Program-made: the position numbers and the translations under genes | NCBI GenBank assembly: GCA_030141605.1 | Contig: JAQGDQ010002372.1 | Location: 372,001-436,000 of the forward strand | Reading direction: 5' to 3' | Source: Tubiluchus corallicola | Lineage: Eukaryota > Priapulida > Priapulimorpha > Priapulimorphida > Tubiluchidae | Length of the DNA stretch: 64,000 bases | Notes under the pieces: generated by a model | Told to the model about the DNA's origin: nothing | Seen by the model: the letters and a program-made list of their open reading frames with translations, nothing else | Databases searched by the model: none | Shown here: positions 1 to 12,400 of the stretch, in pieces | How the letters are laid out: every line of letters starts with the position of its first letter | Numbering within the stretch: position 1 is the first letter of the stretch

Positions 1-1263
1 ATAGAAAAATATCAAATTTACCCATTTCGTCGTTATCTCGTATTAACAATCATGCGTTATCTATATTCGTGCATTCGACCACTTTCCGATTACTCTTATT
101 TATATCACGAAACCTACTCCTACTATTACTTTTAGCACCACTACTACAGAATTTCAAGTGCCACGTTAGTATCAGAAGCAGTGGTAGAAATCCTGTGACA
201 ACAGCAGCGTTTGCGCATAGGTCCTGTACACCGTATTACAGAAAAAATAAAAAATGTATGTCGATGGGCAATGATAATTAAATTTTTCTGGACCTATATT
301 TATGCTTGCACTTTTCATCTATGGCCTGTTATAGCATCTGGTTGTATAATCGTAAACAATTTGTAGTAATGTTACCTCCATATGTGGACATGATTCTTAA
401 GAAACAAATCAATCTAATCTCAAGAAATATATAACTTGACATAAAACCAAAGCTCTTATTTATTATCATAGAATTTAGAAAAATACAGGTTTTGGTCTTC
501 ATTTATCCTTATTTCAGTTTTCATTAAAGTTGATAGTTAATTATCTTAGCTGCAATAGAGCATCGCTTAAAATTAATGCAGTTACATATTCCATTAGTTT
601 CACTCTCTGCTGCCAGAACTTTGAAAGAGTACTACAAATTAGTCAGTCGTCTGTGTTGGATTTTTGTGAAAGGGCTTATCACTTAATAATCATTGCTTGG
701 GTTAGACTGGTGATTAATTAAACAAAAAATACGCCAAGCATTTGTTTCATTAATTCTTTAGCTTTGCAACAGTTTTTTGTTCAAGCCTTACAAGACACAA
801 TTCCTGACCTAATTGTGGTTCTACTGTTTTTTGCCACCGCTTTCGTACTATGTAGTGAAAGGCGGTAAAGATTCACTGGTTAAAATGTTTTTTCGAATGA
901 CTACTTTTGAAGAACGTTAAACTAATTGCAGTGTGTCTTTTGCTTTTTGACGGTTTCCTATATTGTCGGTTAGACAGTTGCAGTCCTGAGGGCAAAGCTG
1001 TTACTGTCCCATTTTGTGACATGGAAAAGTCATTTTGACTTCTAGATGGCACCTATTGCGATAGTGATGCACATTCACTGAGTCTATTTGTTAAAAATGT
1101 GAGTGAAATTACAACACACGTGTAACCTAGTTTAAACGCGGTTAAAAGAAATAAAATCAACATTTAAGAGTCAATTTTGCGTGATTATCTACGAAAATAT
1201 GAAAGTTTACACGCATAATTTGAAAACATTATTTTGTACACCGGGCGTCTAGATTCCCGGGGT

Positions 1264-1279
1264 GGGGGGGGGGGGGGGG
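1264..1279. repeat. Poly-G tract of 16 G followed by a purine-rich block
   Basis: An uninterrupted run of 16 G is followed by about 160 bases made mostly of A and G (to about 1440), including short GAAA and AAAT repeats. This is simple sequence, prone to length change and sequencing error, with no coding signal. Confidence 0.9.
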
Positions 1280-2734
1280 TGAAAGACGAAAAGTAGACAA
1301 AGAAAGAGGGAAAAGGGAATGTTACATGAATGAAAAAGCGAGCAAATAAAGAGTGACCAAATATACAAATGAAAGAAAGAATAAATAAATAAATGTATGA
1401 AAGAAAAATGAATGGACGGGTTGATATTTAGATAGACTTATAAGAGAACGAAGAAACTCGCGAAGAGCGTGACCAGAACTTTCTATGTCAACCGAACAAA
1501 CCATTAAGTAGTGGGTTACATTTAAACCGGTTACCAAAACTCATGTTGATAATTTCAAAAACTTCTAGGTGACAGCATCTTACACGTGCTATTCGCACTG
1601 TGTCACTGACTACATTATGTGTACATTGGCTAATGAATACCTGCCCGCCCGTAAGAATACAGGGCCAATAACCGTGATGATAATTTATGCGCATATTTGC
1701 ACACACATTGTCGTCCGATTTAGACACCAACTTTATTTATTTAGTTTTGCCATAACGAAAATGGCTATATTCAAAATTTAGTAAATGAACCAATAATTCG
1801 TAATCTTGCAATTAAAATTATGCATAATTTGTTGTACTACAAAATTTTATAATATTCTTTTATAAGTTCTTTGTAATATTTTGAAAGCTTTGAGGCACGA
1901 GTAGTTGTAAATGGTGTACAGTAATGAACTTGTTGTTAAGAAATGTTGTTGTAAAAAAGACTTGTAAACAACAAACAGAAACAACCTCAAGTGATGGCAT
2001 TGTCACATTTCATTCTGGTTGATTTTTAGGGCGATACTCAAGAGTCACAAGTTTTGAATGTACTGTTAAATAATTTTGAAAATGGAACAAGGTTTTCACG
2101 TTGTTTGTATTGTTTGTTTAAATGGGCTTTTCATTGGCGATGTCACATCAGCAGGCACACCTATCCCTGTATAGATAGTTTTCTTCATTTGGTTTTTAAA
2201 GGTACGTAGAATTTTGTTTCTATGTTGCTAGTCTTTTGTTGCTCTTTTTAAAGTACGTGATGATTTATAGCTTTTCCCATTTTTGTCTAGAAATTGTCGG
2301 TGGAGTGAACTAGCAATTGTAGCATAATGAGTCTTCTTTTGGTCCTTTTTCTAATTTTTTTTGAAGAACTGTATAGGCATATGTTTGTTGTAGTTAAATG
2401 GGCAGGCAAACCGTTGTTCCAGGCTTACACTGACTTTTTTCGATTATCTGTGCAAGAGAATCAGACGTGAGAAAAATGAAACTGATTAAGTGAAAAGCAA
2501 TTAAAACAGCTTGCAAGTTTGTGGTTTCGACTTGTTTGTCCGTATTTGTATTGTGTTTGTGGCGTTGACTGGTATTTTCGCTAAATTGTTCAGCAGATAT
2601 TAAAATTAGCAGTTTTTACCTGTACTACATTACTTCAGGATTTGAATTTTTTCTGATGCTGCACTATTAGCTTTATAATGACGAGCCTTATTCACAATCA
2701 CATTCACAATTGAAACCTACTATTCGTTGAGGAT

Positions 2735-2880
2735 GACTAATGTTGCCGCTGATGATGGTAAGCTGGTGATGGTGGTATCCGTGTTGTGGTTGTTGTTTTC
2801 ACCATCGCCATCCATCACTCATTGCCATCGTCATCGCCATTATTTGGTCGAATTTCTCGTCATTGTTATTGTTGTCGTCG
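2735..2880. repeat. Degenerate GAT/ATC and GTT trinucleotide-rich block
   Basis: The block shows interrupted triplet repeats: GATG and GGTG units, then CCATC and CATCG units, then TTGTTG. The complementary GAT and ATC halves could fold back weakly. It is microsatellite-like and no gene is evident. Confidence 0.55.
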
Positions 2881-3838
2881 CTTTCATATTGTTGTTTTTT
2901 TAGTAGATAGGAAACCAGCGTCGACAACAACTTCTGCCTGAGGTTTGTGTTTGAAAACACATACCTGTAGGATAAAACTGTATTGCCCGCAGGTTTGAGT
3001 TTCAAATGATAAAACCTGAACAGGGGAGTTGCAAACTTCCAAATATTATTTCAGTACAGGAATGCATTTTGTGTAATTGAGCAGAAAAATCAGAAAAAAT
3101 TATCCATACTCAAACGTTTATTTCCAGTTCTGTCACGCATGCCAACTACACCGCCTGTTATTTTTTCCCTTGCTTCCTGCGAAATTACGATGTTTCATAT
3201 TTGTGTAATTTTCAGTAATGCGCGTATTTTATCTTTGTAATGATGCATAATTACTTAATTTCAAAAATATTCATGTGGACCGCATATTTCGTCTTTAGAC
3301 AGAAGATCATTATGCTGCTAATATGATCACTTTAACTATCTTTATCTTGCACGCACATCTAAAATTAAATTGCAGTAATAATTCAAAGTTCTCATTTTGC
3401 GTCCTTCAGAAGGTAAAGAGTTACCAGTTAATCACATACTGGGGTATGTTATTTACGTTTTCTACTATAATTATTAAAGAATTTCGAGATATGCTTAAGA
3501 AAGGGAAACAGTTGTTCATTTAGCATTCAACTATTTACCGGTATGAAGACCCAGTGAAGGATAAAATAAACAACAACAAAAAATATTAGAAGGACGTCCA
3601 CAAACAAAAAAAGAGTCGAAATATACCGTACATCAGAGTCATTTGCAATATTTGCCGCCAGAGCACTGCCAGATTGCACAACTCTGGTAAGCAGATCACA
3701 CTAACACTTGCGTCGTATATGAATAAAGTGTAGAAGAAATAAATTTACACACTCCTGAGATGCATTGCAATCATATGTGTTTAAATTTAAAAAATTTCCT
3801 TATACCATATACGACACCCTAAGTTTCTCTAGAATATA

Positions 3839-4344
3839 CACGCTTGTGCAAATTAATTGAACGACTGACAGATTTTACGGCATTTTTCCCACCTCTCATG
3901 GTATTTTCCAGCCATGAACTGCGACTTGCAGATTATGAAATCCCCTTAACAGCATTTCTGACATGAATTGGCCTAATTTTGCCTATTGTTATGCGAAAGT
4001 CGTTCCCTATGTTCCATGGGGAACGTCGCCAGAAATTTCTTGAAAAATGAGACCGCTAAAGTTTACTGACACGGCACCTCTTCGGATTTAAGCCCAGTTG
4101 AAAACTTGTGGTTGATTGTCAAGCTGCGCCTGCGAGAACAGAGTGTATCGCCAGGCAGAAGCTGATAGATGTCATCATCCAGCTGTGGTACCATGTCGCT
4201 CAGATTTTTTTGTGAATTCCATGCCGAAACGAAATTATATTCCGAAAATTATCAGAGTGATTAAAATGAGTGTTTTGAATTATAAGAAAACAACGCATTT
4301 TCATTCATTTTTATGCATTGGTTCACTTAATTTACACAAGGGTG
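3839..4344 (+). mobile_element. Tc1/mariner-type deletion derivative with TIRs and TA target duplication
   Basis: The ends are inverted repeats. The left end reads CACGCTTGTGCAAATTAATT. The right end, on the other strand, reads CACCCTTGTGTAAATTAAGT, differing at three positions. A TA lies on each side (3837-3838 and 4345-4346), the target site of this superfamily. Inside, near 4073-4125, one frame reads SSDLSPVENLWLIVK, the signature around the third catalytic residue of Tc1-like transposases. Further on, frame-shifted, the text resembles the transposase C-terminus (an SMPKR-like motif near 4219-4233). The frame is broken and most of the transposase is missing, so this is a 506-bp non-autonomous relic. 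Confidence 0.85.
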
Positions 4345-5452
4345 TATTTGTCTAAATTAACTCAGAGTGAACAACAATAGAAGGTACAACAGTAAATTTT
4401 GAAAAGAAGGGATTTAACATTAGCAGAACAGTTACTAAACTTCCTTATTAAAGTATTAATGCAGACATAGAACAACTGCGTTATATATTACAGAATTGCA
4501 CCAGGTGGCTTGGAGAAACTACCGAATTTCAGATCAAATAATTTCACTACTGTTTCACACTACAAAGTTTAAACAGAAGAGTGAGTTAACACACAACGGC
4601 ATTGGGCCACGACATGTAACAGATATCAGATAAGTGCAACATTATGAATCACATGTGTTGTGTGATTTATATTTGTATCAAAATTGTATTTTTTATGCAC
4701 ATGGTAACAAATATGTGTCCGATAGTTCATGCCGTTATGCGTTCTGTGCTTCTAGTTGAAGCCTATATCAATCCTGAAGACTATCTTCTCTTTAGCTGTA
4801 AATTGAACTAATTTTTAATGTCACATTGCAAGCGAATGTCTCAAATTGAAATTGAATTCTCAAAATTTGTAGACTAGAAATTCCCCTAAACGTTTTTTGT
4901 TTGTTTGTCTGCTTGCTTGCTTGTTTGATATTTATGTCTGCCAGAAAGCACAATATCGGTGTTGGATAGGTTAGGGTCGTTCTACGCACGTTTGTAAATA
5001 CTGCATACATGTCGTTTTAACCACGTAGTTTATGTAAAAATTGTCCTATTTTGTGTTTTGTGTGTGTCACTATTTCCTAATCCTTCTAGGTGTTGTTCTT
5101 AATACCACGTATTCACTACCTGCGGTACCAGTACCAACCCTTGTAATTAGGAATAATTAATTCTGACACTGACCTGGTAGTAACGATATAATTTGCATCT
5201 CATTATAATACCGATGAAGCTACCGATAGAAGCGTATTCGTAATCGGTGAATTCGTCACATGTCAGCTTATCAGACAAAATATGTTTTCCGTATACAGCA
5301 AACTCTGTGAGAATTGTTTACCCATGATTGACTAAAATATCCTTTTTGCCTGTGCTTTTTCTGTGTGCATGTCAAGTTCGGGAAGTCCGTACGGCTTTTT
5401 TGTGCAGTTCGGCCTGATCCAGTGCTCAGTAGCGGACTTACTTAAAACAAAA

Positions 5453-6042
5453 CAATCTTAAACTGTAGATCAAAACAATCTAATCTTTAAAATATTGAAG
5501 TAAACATACTATTTTTTCAAAAATGACTTACGTGAAAGAATTATTACCACACAAACACAATTTCGCGTTCGCGTTCGCGCCACTAGTTCCTCATCGTTGC
5601 ATGCATTTCGCCATTCGCTAGTTAGACAGGCACCAGTGCCTGCATCTCGGAAGCGCATTGCACAAAAAACAGATGCTGTACTTCTCAATTCAGATGTATT
5701 AGTTTGTGACGAACTACACACGTTCGACAGCTCATGCGTGAGCACAGCGGTAAATCTGAAATTTTAATTTTTTATATTAAAACTTGTCTGATTTTAGTAC
5801 AACACACTGAACAACTTACAGTAGCACTGTACTTCAATTTTCGCTTTTGCAAACACGTGCAACACGCTAATGGAATATTTTTGCTGTTGAAAATTGTTAG
5901 TTAAAGATGTCATCAATAGTTGGTCTCGCCCACCATTAATTAATTATCAGAAACGCTTTTGCAGTATTAATTGTGTTAAAATGTGTTTTTATTTGACTTG
6001 AAAATGAGGTAGTATATGAAAAATCATCCTGTCTTCCTTTAA
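5453..6042 (+). repeat. Dispersed repeat of unknown family, copy A
   Basis: Shared blocks with 49657-50053 include AGTACAACACACTGA, TGCAACACGCT, GAATATTTTTGCTGTTGAAA, GATGTCATCAATAGTT and a final ATCCTGTCTTCCTTTA-like block, in the same order and orientation. Copy A carries about 150 extra bases (roughly 5530-5755) that copy B lacks. No coding capacity, long TIR or LINE tail was recognised. It is a non-autonomous element (SINE or MITE) by inference. Confidence 0.75.
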
Positions 6043-6362
6043 CCTAGGTGGTGTGGCAGTACCAGAATCTGAGTAATTATCATGTATAGACCCCTCAAAT
6101 GAGACACTGAGCCGAATTGCTGCCTCATTCACATTCACGTATTGCATATAACGGTTGTGAATAAAGGGAATATTGGAATACAAACATTACACATGAACTT
6201 GAAGCCGTCCAGAGACAGTTTATTCGATAGTCACTTGTCCATTTGCTAACCAGTTCCGGCGTTACTTAAAGAGGAAGAAACTTTAGGCAGTTTTAAAGTA
6301 TGTTCCAAATACCTGTTTGAAATACTTATATAACTAGAAGAGAAGAGGCTTACTAATTTAAA

Positions 6363-6463
6363 ATGTTCGCGTCTACTGATAAAATGTCACTCACTCACCT
6401 TCCTAGTGTTCAAGCTGATTCGCCAAAAATATTTTTAATTTTATTGACAAATGACAAGATGAA
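6363..6463 (+). CDS. Possible first coding exon of an unidentified gene
   Basis: An ATG with A at -3 and an in-frame stop three codons upstream opens 33 codons plus two bases. The frame ends at a strong donor (AA|gtaagtaa). The peptide ends ADSPKIFLILLTNDKMK, which looks like the first strand and turn of a beta-grasp or Ras-association fold. Its exit phase matches the entry phase of the PHLPP exon at 16469. That makes it a conceivable PHLPP 5' exon, but one in three random exons would match, and the PH domain that should lie between was not found. It could be chance. Confidence 0.25.
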
Positions 6464-9400
6464 GTAAGTAATTTATATTTTTGCTTAGCTAGTGAAGTGT
6501 ACCTAGGAATACTGTGATGATTTTTTCAAATTTACGCAATGTTACCTAAATTTGTTTCAAACAATCTACCGGTCAAATGGCTGTGCCTAACGGTCACAGA
6601 GGGAGTTTAAGTTTTCAAGTTTTATACTGCGTTGCTGATAATACAAGTGCTGTGCGCAGTTAAGGAGTAAGGTGATACAAAAGCGCAACACGATTTTTTG
6701 CTTTATGTATGTAAAGGGTTCTCTTGTGCTTTACTTTTACAGCGAAGGTCGCACAGCTAACAGTCAGCTGTTCCCGTTGCTATATAATTCTTCATTACTC
6801 ACTTTTTCTGTATTGTATTTTTTACAATTGTACCCCCCTGGTAAAATGATCGATTTCTTAAATTCCAAAGATAAAAAAGTTTTAAAAGATTTTTCAAGTA
6901 TTTATTTGCTTATCTGATTTTGCGCCATACATAGGAAATAACTTCAAAGGCATGCTTAATTTAACAAACGTTTTTCTTTTGCGGCGTGGTTGTGACACTG
7001 CTATGTTTGTTTCCAGTCTTGTTTACTGTCTGTTACATGCATTTTGATGTGCTAAGACAACCTGTAGAGTTCAGGTTATGCTAATAAACCATTAGCTGTG
7101 TTAATTTCCATTATTAAACCCTAATGACACAGTAACCATTGTTTCAAACATTCTACCAAATCTTCAGTAGTGAAGTGTTGTAAATGATCAAGAGCGATCA
7201 GTTTGTTAAGGGCTCATTTGCAATGTTAAATACTTTCTTTCAGTGACCTTTCACCCTTTAGTTTAAGGGTGTTGTTGAGAGGAGCCGATTTTAACGGTGA
7301 ATTTATTCTTATTTGCTGATTAATTCTCCACATGAATAGTTAGTTAGCGCGGCACTGCAACTTAATTAGCATTATTTGTTTAAATGATCTGGCAATAGAA
7401 CATAATTATGCTATCTAAAATAATCTGACTATCTGTGAGGTCGCAATTACATATGCTGAACATGTACCTTACTAAACTTACTAAACCGTTGTATATGTAA
7501 TTCTGAGATCAGGATCACGTGATTTGTTTATGACGTGCAACAATGGCTGCCAAGATGCTCACAAAAGTTAGTTTCGATCCAACATCCTAACGCTAAATTT
7601 TATCAAACTTAATTTTTCAGTTTTGAAGAATTTTAAGTAACAAACTCTGGGTTCTGTGAAGAAACAAAGTACAAATACTTTAGTTTATGGATAACTTTGC
7701 TGTGCACATCGAATTCACAGACGTAGTTATGTGCAGGATGTCCCACACATCACTATACAATTTTCATTTTCTATATTTTTAGCAAAGCAAAATATTTGAA
7801 AATTTGTACAAGTGAATTAAAATCGAGTACAATGAGTAAGCTTTGATATTTTCGCTGCCTTGTTCAAGGAACTCTATAGCTTTAGAGACCAGTCCAATGG
7901 CAAGTCGGACATTCTGCATCAAAAAGTCGCTCACAGCCTGTGAGTGGCAAGGAATTACTGCACCTTGTTAAAAAATTATCAATATTGTCGTCCATAATTA
8001 TGGTGTTCTAAATTTCCGGTAACTTCAGTTGGTGATCGAAAAACCTCATACCTGTCGTCGCTGTAGCGCCGGGGTTCCAGTCAAAATGAATAAAAACAAT
8101 TGCCAAATGCCCCTTATGATTCATGTACGAGTTTGCTGATGTCGGAGATAAATTTAAAAAGCAAATTAGAATCAAAAGTGCAAGGTGAGTTATGAGACAC
8201 CTTATATAATAATCGCCTGTTAGAAAAGATGGCGCATAATCATTTAGTCCAGACAAACAGTATGACCCAATGGCAACTGCATATTAATAAGTACATTCAG
8301 ATGATAGTGTATAACGGAGACTGCATGCCAATCAGATTGTAATATAAGGACTGGTATCTGATTGGCACACGTATCAGTACGACGGTCATAAATGATGACC
8401 TAAAAGTCTATATAATTGTAAAAATTGTATAGAGAGTAAAACGGCATATATAAACGGCAATTAAAATGATAATAACTTTTGATGCATGTTATTTTTGTTA
8501 GCTTAGCGTGTAGTGTAGTATATTTGAAGGTATTGTACATGCATAATATTAATGTACAAAGATGAGTAATTGAGTGACTTCCTAATGTTAAATTTCAGTC
8601 TATCACTCTTACGTTATCCATTCGTTTGACTTTGATTTTTTTTGAGTACGTATTGAAGATGATAAAATATTATTTTCAAAGTAAATTAATATAACGAGAT
8701 GTTTAAACCGTAAAACCTTCAATCGGGCGAGAGAAATGTTATTGCCAACCGAAGTAAGGCAATACTGAGACAGGTAACTAAAAAGACTGGCGACACTCAG
8801 GAAGATCCCTTCCGCAATTTTGCCAAACATTCTGTTGTGGGCTATTTTCATCTGCCTTATTGTCTTTAACTTTGTAGTCTTCTATTTCCTCAGAGGGAAT
8901 GTATATTTTAAGAAAATAGTTATATTTAAAAATAAAGTCAATATAACGGAAACGCTCGCACTATAAAAAGCTGTTCTCATTAAATTCAAAAATTTTAGTT
9001 GTCAAGTAATGCAGTACATGTTTATTGAGCAAGTAGTACTATCTCAGCTCAAGGTGATATGATGTAGCCAAAGTTAGTTGTTTAAAGATTATTTGTTAAA
9101 TACTGTATACTACACGCAATCAATCACTCAATTTTGAAACAACTCCATCCACGTTCGCCGACCCACCCCACCCCCATCTAATCGCCCACTTCCTCAGAAA
9201 ACTGCGGAACTTGATTATACCACCAGTAACTCGCTCTGATTCACTCTGTGCGATTTCAAAAAGCTATTTTAGCACTGTTAACACAATACTTGACATGCTA
9301 CTATTAACCATCAGTAGTACTACCACTGTATTTTCAGGCAGTTTTTTTCTCCATTCTTTGTTGTGTGTTTACGTAGATGTTTATTTCCTCCACTGATATT

Positions 9401-12400
9401 TTTTTCATCAGTTTTTGCAGTGTCAAAATTACTCAGGTGAATTTATTATTGTCATTGCCGTTGTCAGTAGGTTTGAACCGTAGGATAAGCCAGTTATGCT
9501 TGCGTGGCGATTTAATGAAACATGTAGAATTGGGTTCAAGTAGTCAATCGCCCACACAGAAATTCAAGACATGGTTCATGTGTTAGAAATATGGCTCAAT
9601 CACACCTAATCAACATTACGATTCATGTTGATTAGTCTATCAGTTGTGTTGGAAGGTAAAATTTAAGTGCCACATGCACAGCAGCAGCGAAACTACGAGC
9701 TTATATTCGTAATTAGTTGGCAACGTCATATGGAACACACACAGAAAAAAACCAAAAACAGTGCAGCTTGCAAAGTTTAGCTGAGGTTAACGTAGCCACT
9801 ATAGAATAAAATGTCTAGTTTCTGCTTAGGTGTAGGCTAGGCGTAATAAGCTTTGTAGTAAATACAACACCAAGAAAACGTGACTGATTAATGCTGACCG
9901 GCGATTTTTCCCAAATGCTCACCGAAAACAAAACATAGCGCTAAGTATGGAAGATTCTGTTCAAAATCGGTCGTGTTAAACAGGCCCAATTGGGGTAAAA
10001 ACGAATAATGCACAGTAGAAAATCTAACAAAAAATAAACAGAAAATAAATGGAAAATATGCGAGCTACAGTAGTTACGCACACAGCTTCATCAAGACGCA
10101 TTTCTACTCATTTTGTTTTAACACAAACTGGGTTTTGCTGTGGCAGTGAACCTTTCTCGTGTTTTAATTTTCAGATGAGAGTTGATTAAACGCGCATTTT
10201 TAACAAATTAAATTCCAAACGTTAAGCTGCGTATTTTGTACTAAATCAGGTCTTCGTGAATTTAGTTCAGCTTGTTTTGTGTTAAGTTAAATACGTACTT
10301 ATTGAATTAAATTCCCTTACAATATGCTGTTATGCTGCACAGTGCCGAAACTATTGATGATTGGGCATCAAAACCGACTTACCATAGACCTTGAATCTCT
10401 TAATTAAAGAAAGCTGTGGACAGCTTTTGAGAAATAATTAAGCCAACAAATTTTCTCGAGTATTTTGCTTGTCAAAGGGTGCTTGATGAATTGCAGAATA
10501 ATTGCGAGTGTTTTTTAATTTTGCCGAAGACTTTCGGTGTTTGCAAGGGGTTGTTCTGAAGGACGCAGAGGTCGAGTTTTTCTCTTTCTGTACGTTCTAG
10601 TTTCTGTTCTATATAATAAATTAATAATAACGCCCAATATTGCTCGTGGACTATTATAGACGTAAATTAATGCTTTTATAGTCACTTGGGCTTTTATAAC
10701 TCATAATATCTTTTTATTTGCAGGCGGTTTTTTGTGTTTCTTAATATATACAAAGCTATAGTTTCAGGCAAATTATGTTAATCCAGTGTTGCTGTTTAAT
10801 TCGTTCTGTGTTCTTTTAATTGATCACCAAGTAGTTTTTAGCTGTTAATTTTTATAATTTTTACTGAGACACGGCCTTTTTCATTGCCAAGATAACAACA
10901 CATTTTCCTGTTTGCAGTCATGTTCAGAAAATTACGTATTATTCCGCAGTTGCCCTTGAAGGTGATGGGTTGAGAACTCAGTGGATAGTTCTAAGTACTT
11001 TTCTAGAAGACAAGCTTGAATAATAATTTTCTCCTTAGTTTGCACAACGTAATGAGTTAACTTAGGCCACAAACTGATGATTATAGTCGAAAAATGTAGG
11101 AAAGCGTAAAAAATTTTAGTGGTGTCGCTGCACAAGTTAAACCTACCATGCTTTCGTACAAGACTTAAATTGCAAAAACTTCAATTTTAATATCAAAGAA
11201 ATAACCAAAACCCTAATTTATCTAACATGTCTTTCTACTACGTATGAGCTCTCTTTTTATTAATATGAGGTGATACAGAAAAATATGCTGAACTAGACTG
11301 CAATACTATTAGAAGCAAGTACCTTCAAAGTAGAAATTTCACAGCATACTGTTACAATACATTTATTTTTGACTGTGAAAGTTACAAGTTTATAATTTTT
11401 GTAATTTTTAAGTAGTAGCCGAAAAGCTTTTGCATATTAAAAGTTTACATGCTGGAACAGATAATCATCACCAACTGAAAAAACCACGTTGGTGCATAAA
11501 TTACTTCATACGTGTCAGCAAATTTATAAAGAAATCAAGTCTAGTTAGTCAATTAGGTTATATCCAATAGGTTACACACATGTCTTCACTACAAAAGACC
11601 GATATTAAAATTTTGTTATCAATAAAAGTAGGACTTGATCGCCTAGACTACGGTACCTGGAATCCCCTTGAAGAGAAAGTCAAGAACAGTCGCACAGAGC
11701 CGTTGATGCGCAGGAAAAATGCAAAAATTGTTTTGAGTGCTGGCCTCTACCTCCTTAAGGAAGTGAGAAACTACATCAGCTGTTAGAAGAAACGCCTTCG
11801 TCTAGTTTGTATTGAAAATAATGGACACGTAGGCACTGCTGTAAATTTTAGCAGTAGCGACATACAGTTTTTTCTTGCCACGTTGTTTTGACACGTTGTT
11901 TTCAAGCTTCTGCGTCTTTGGGAAAATCTAAGGAAATAACCTGTTTATAGGTAATCGTCTGTAGCGTTAGTGTGGTTATTGTCAAATTCCGGACATTTTA
12001 TAGCGTAGTACATATGTCTCAGAATTGTCCCATTTTTTACTATTTAAATTAATTCTTTGAGATTACACAATCATGATAAAGTAAGGCGCTTTAGCTTGAT
12101 GAATAGAGTTAAGCGTACATTTTCTCTTAATTTGATTATAGGAACGAAGTAAGAGAGGTCACAAATATAGTACAAAAACGATATCAGTGTCACAAACTGC
12201 AAACATGGGTAATAACTTTTCCCATCTCTAGTGAGTTGTTTACACTAGTTATTGTAATAATTACTGGTTCCACGTATTGTATGTGGATTAGGATATGCTA
12301 TTGTTCGTCATTGTGTTAGTGGCCCCCATTTCATCAGTAATCCTCAGTGGGTTTTGCTGATATAGCTTTAGTAGCCTACCAAACTACCTGTATTATGTGT

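Larger units (their letters stand above)
1..3836. other. Stretch without a recognised gene
   Basis: I read both strands and found no exon with a recognisable domain. The longest open frames are short and AT-driven, with no family resemblance. The stretch holds a poly-G run near 1264 and a low-complexity block around 2735-2880. It may be intergenic, or a 5' intron of the PHLPP gene, whose N-terminal exons were not found. Confidence 0.5.

Noticed and set aside
69-281. 70-codon open frame with a leucine-rich start
   Set aside because: Its residues follow from AT-rich triplets. There is no family resemblance, no continuation into neighbouring exons and no splice support.
2790-2880. Possible CRISPR-like or tandem coding repeat
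   Set aside because: The units are irregular triplets without constant spacers, in a clearly eukaryotic context. It is a degenerate microsatellite.
4116-4355. 79-codon open frame as a gene
   Set aside because: It overlaps the Tc1/mariner relic and contains frame-shifted transposase residues, so it is treated as part of that element.
11580-11786. 68-codon ATG-initiated frame
   Set aside because: No recognisable domain, an isolated position and no flanking gene signals. I could not separate it from chance.
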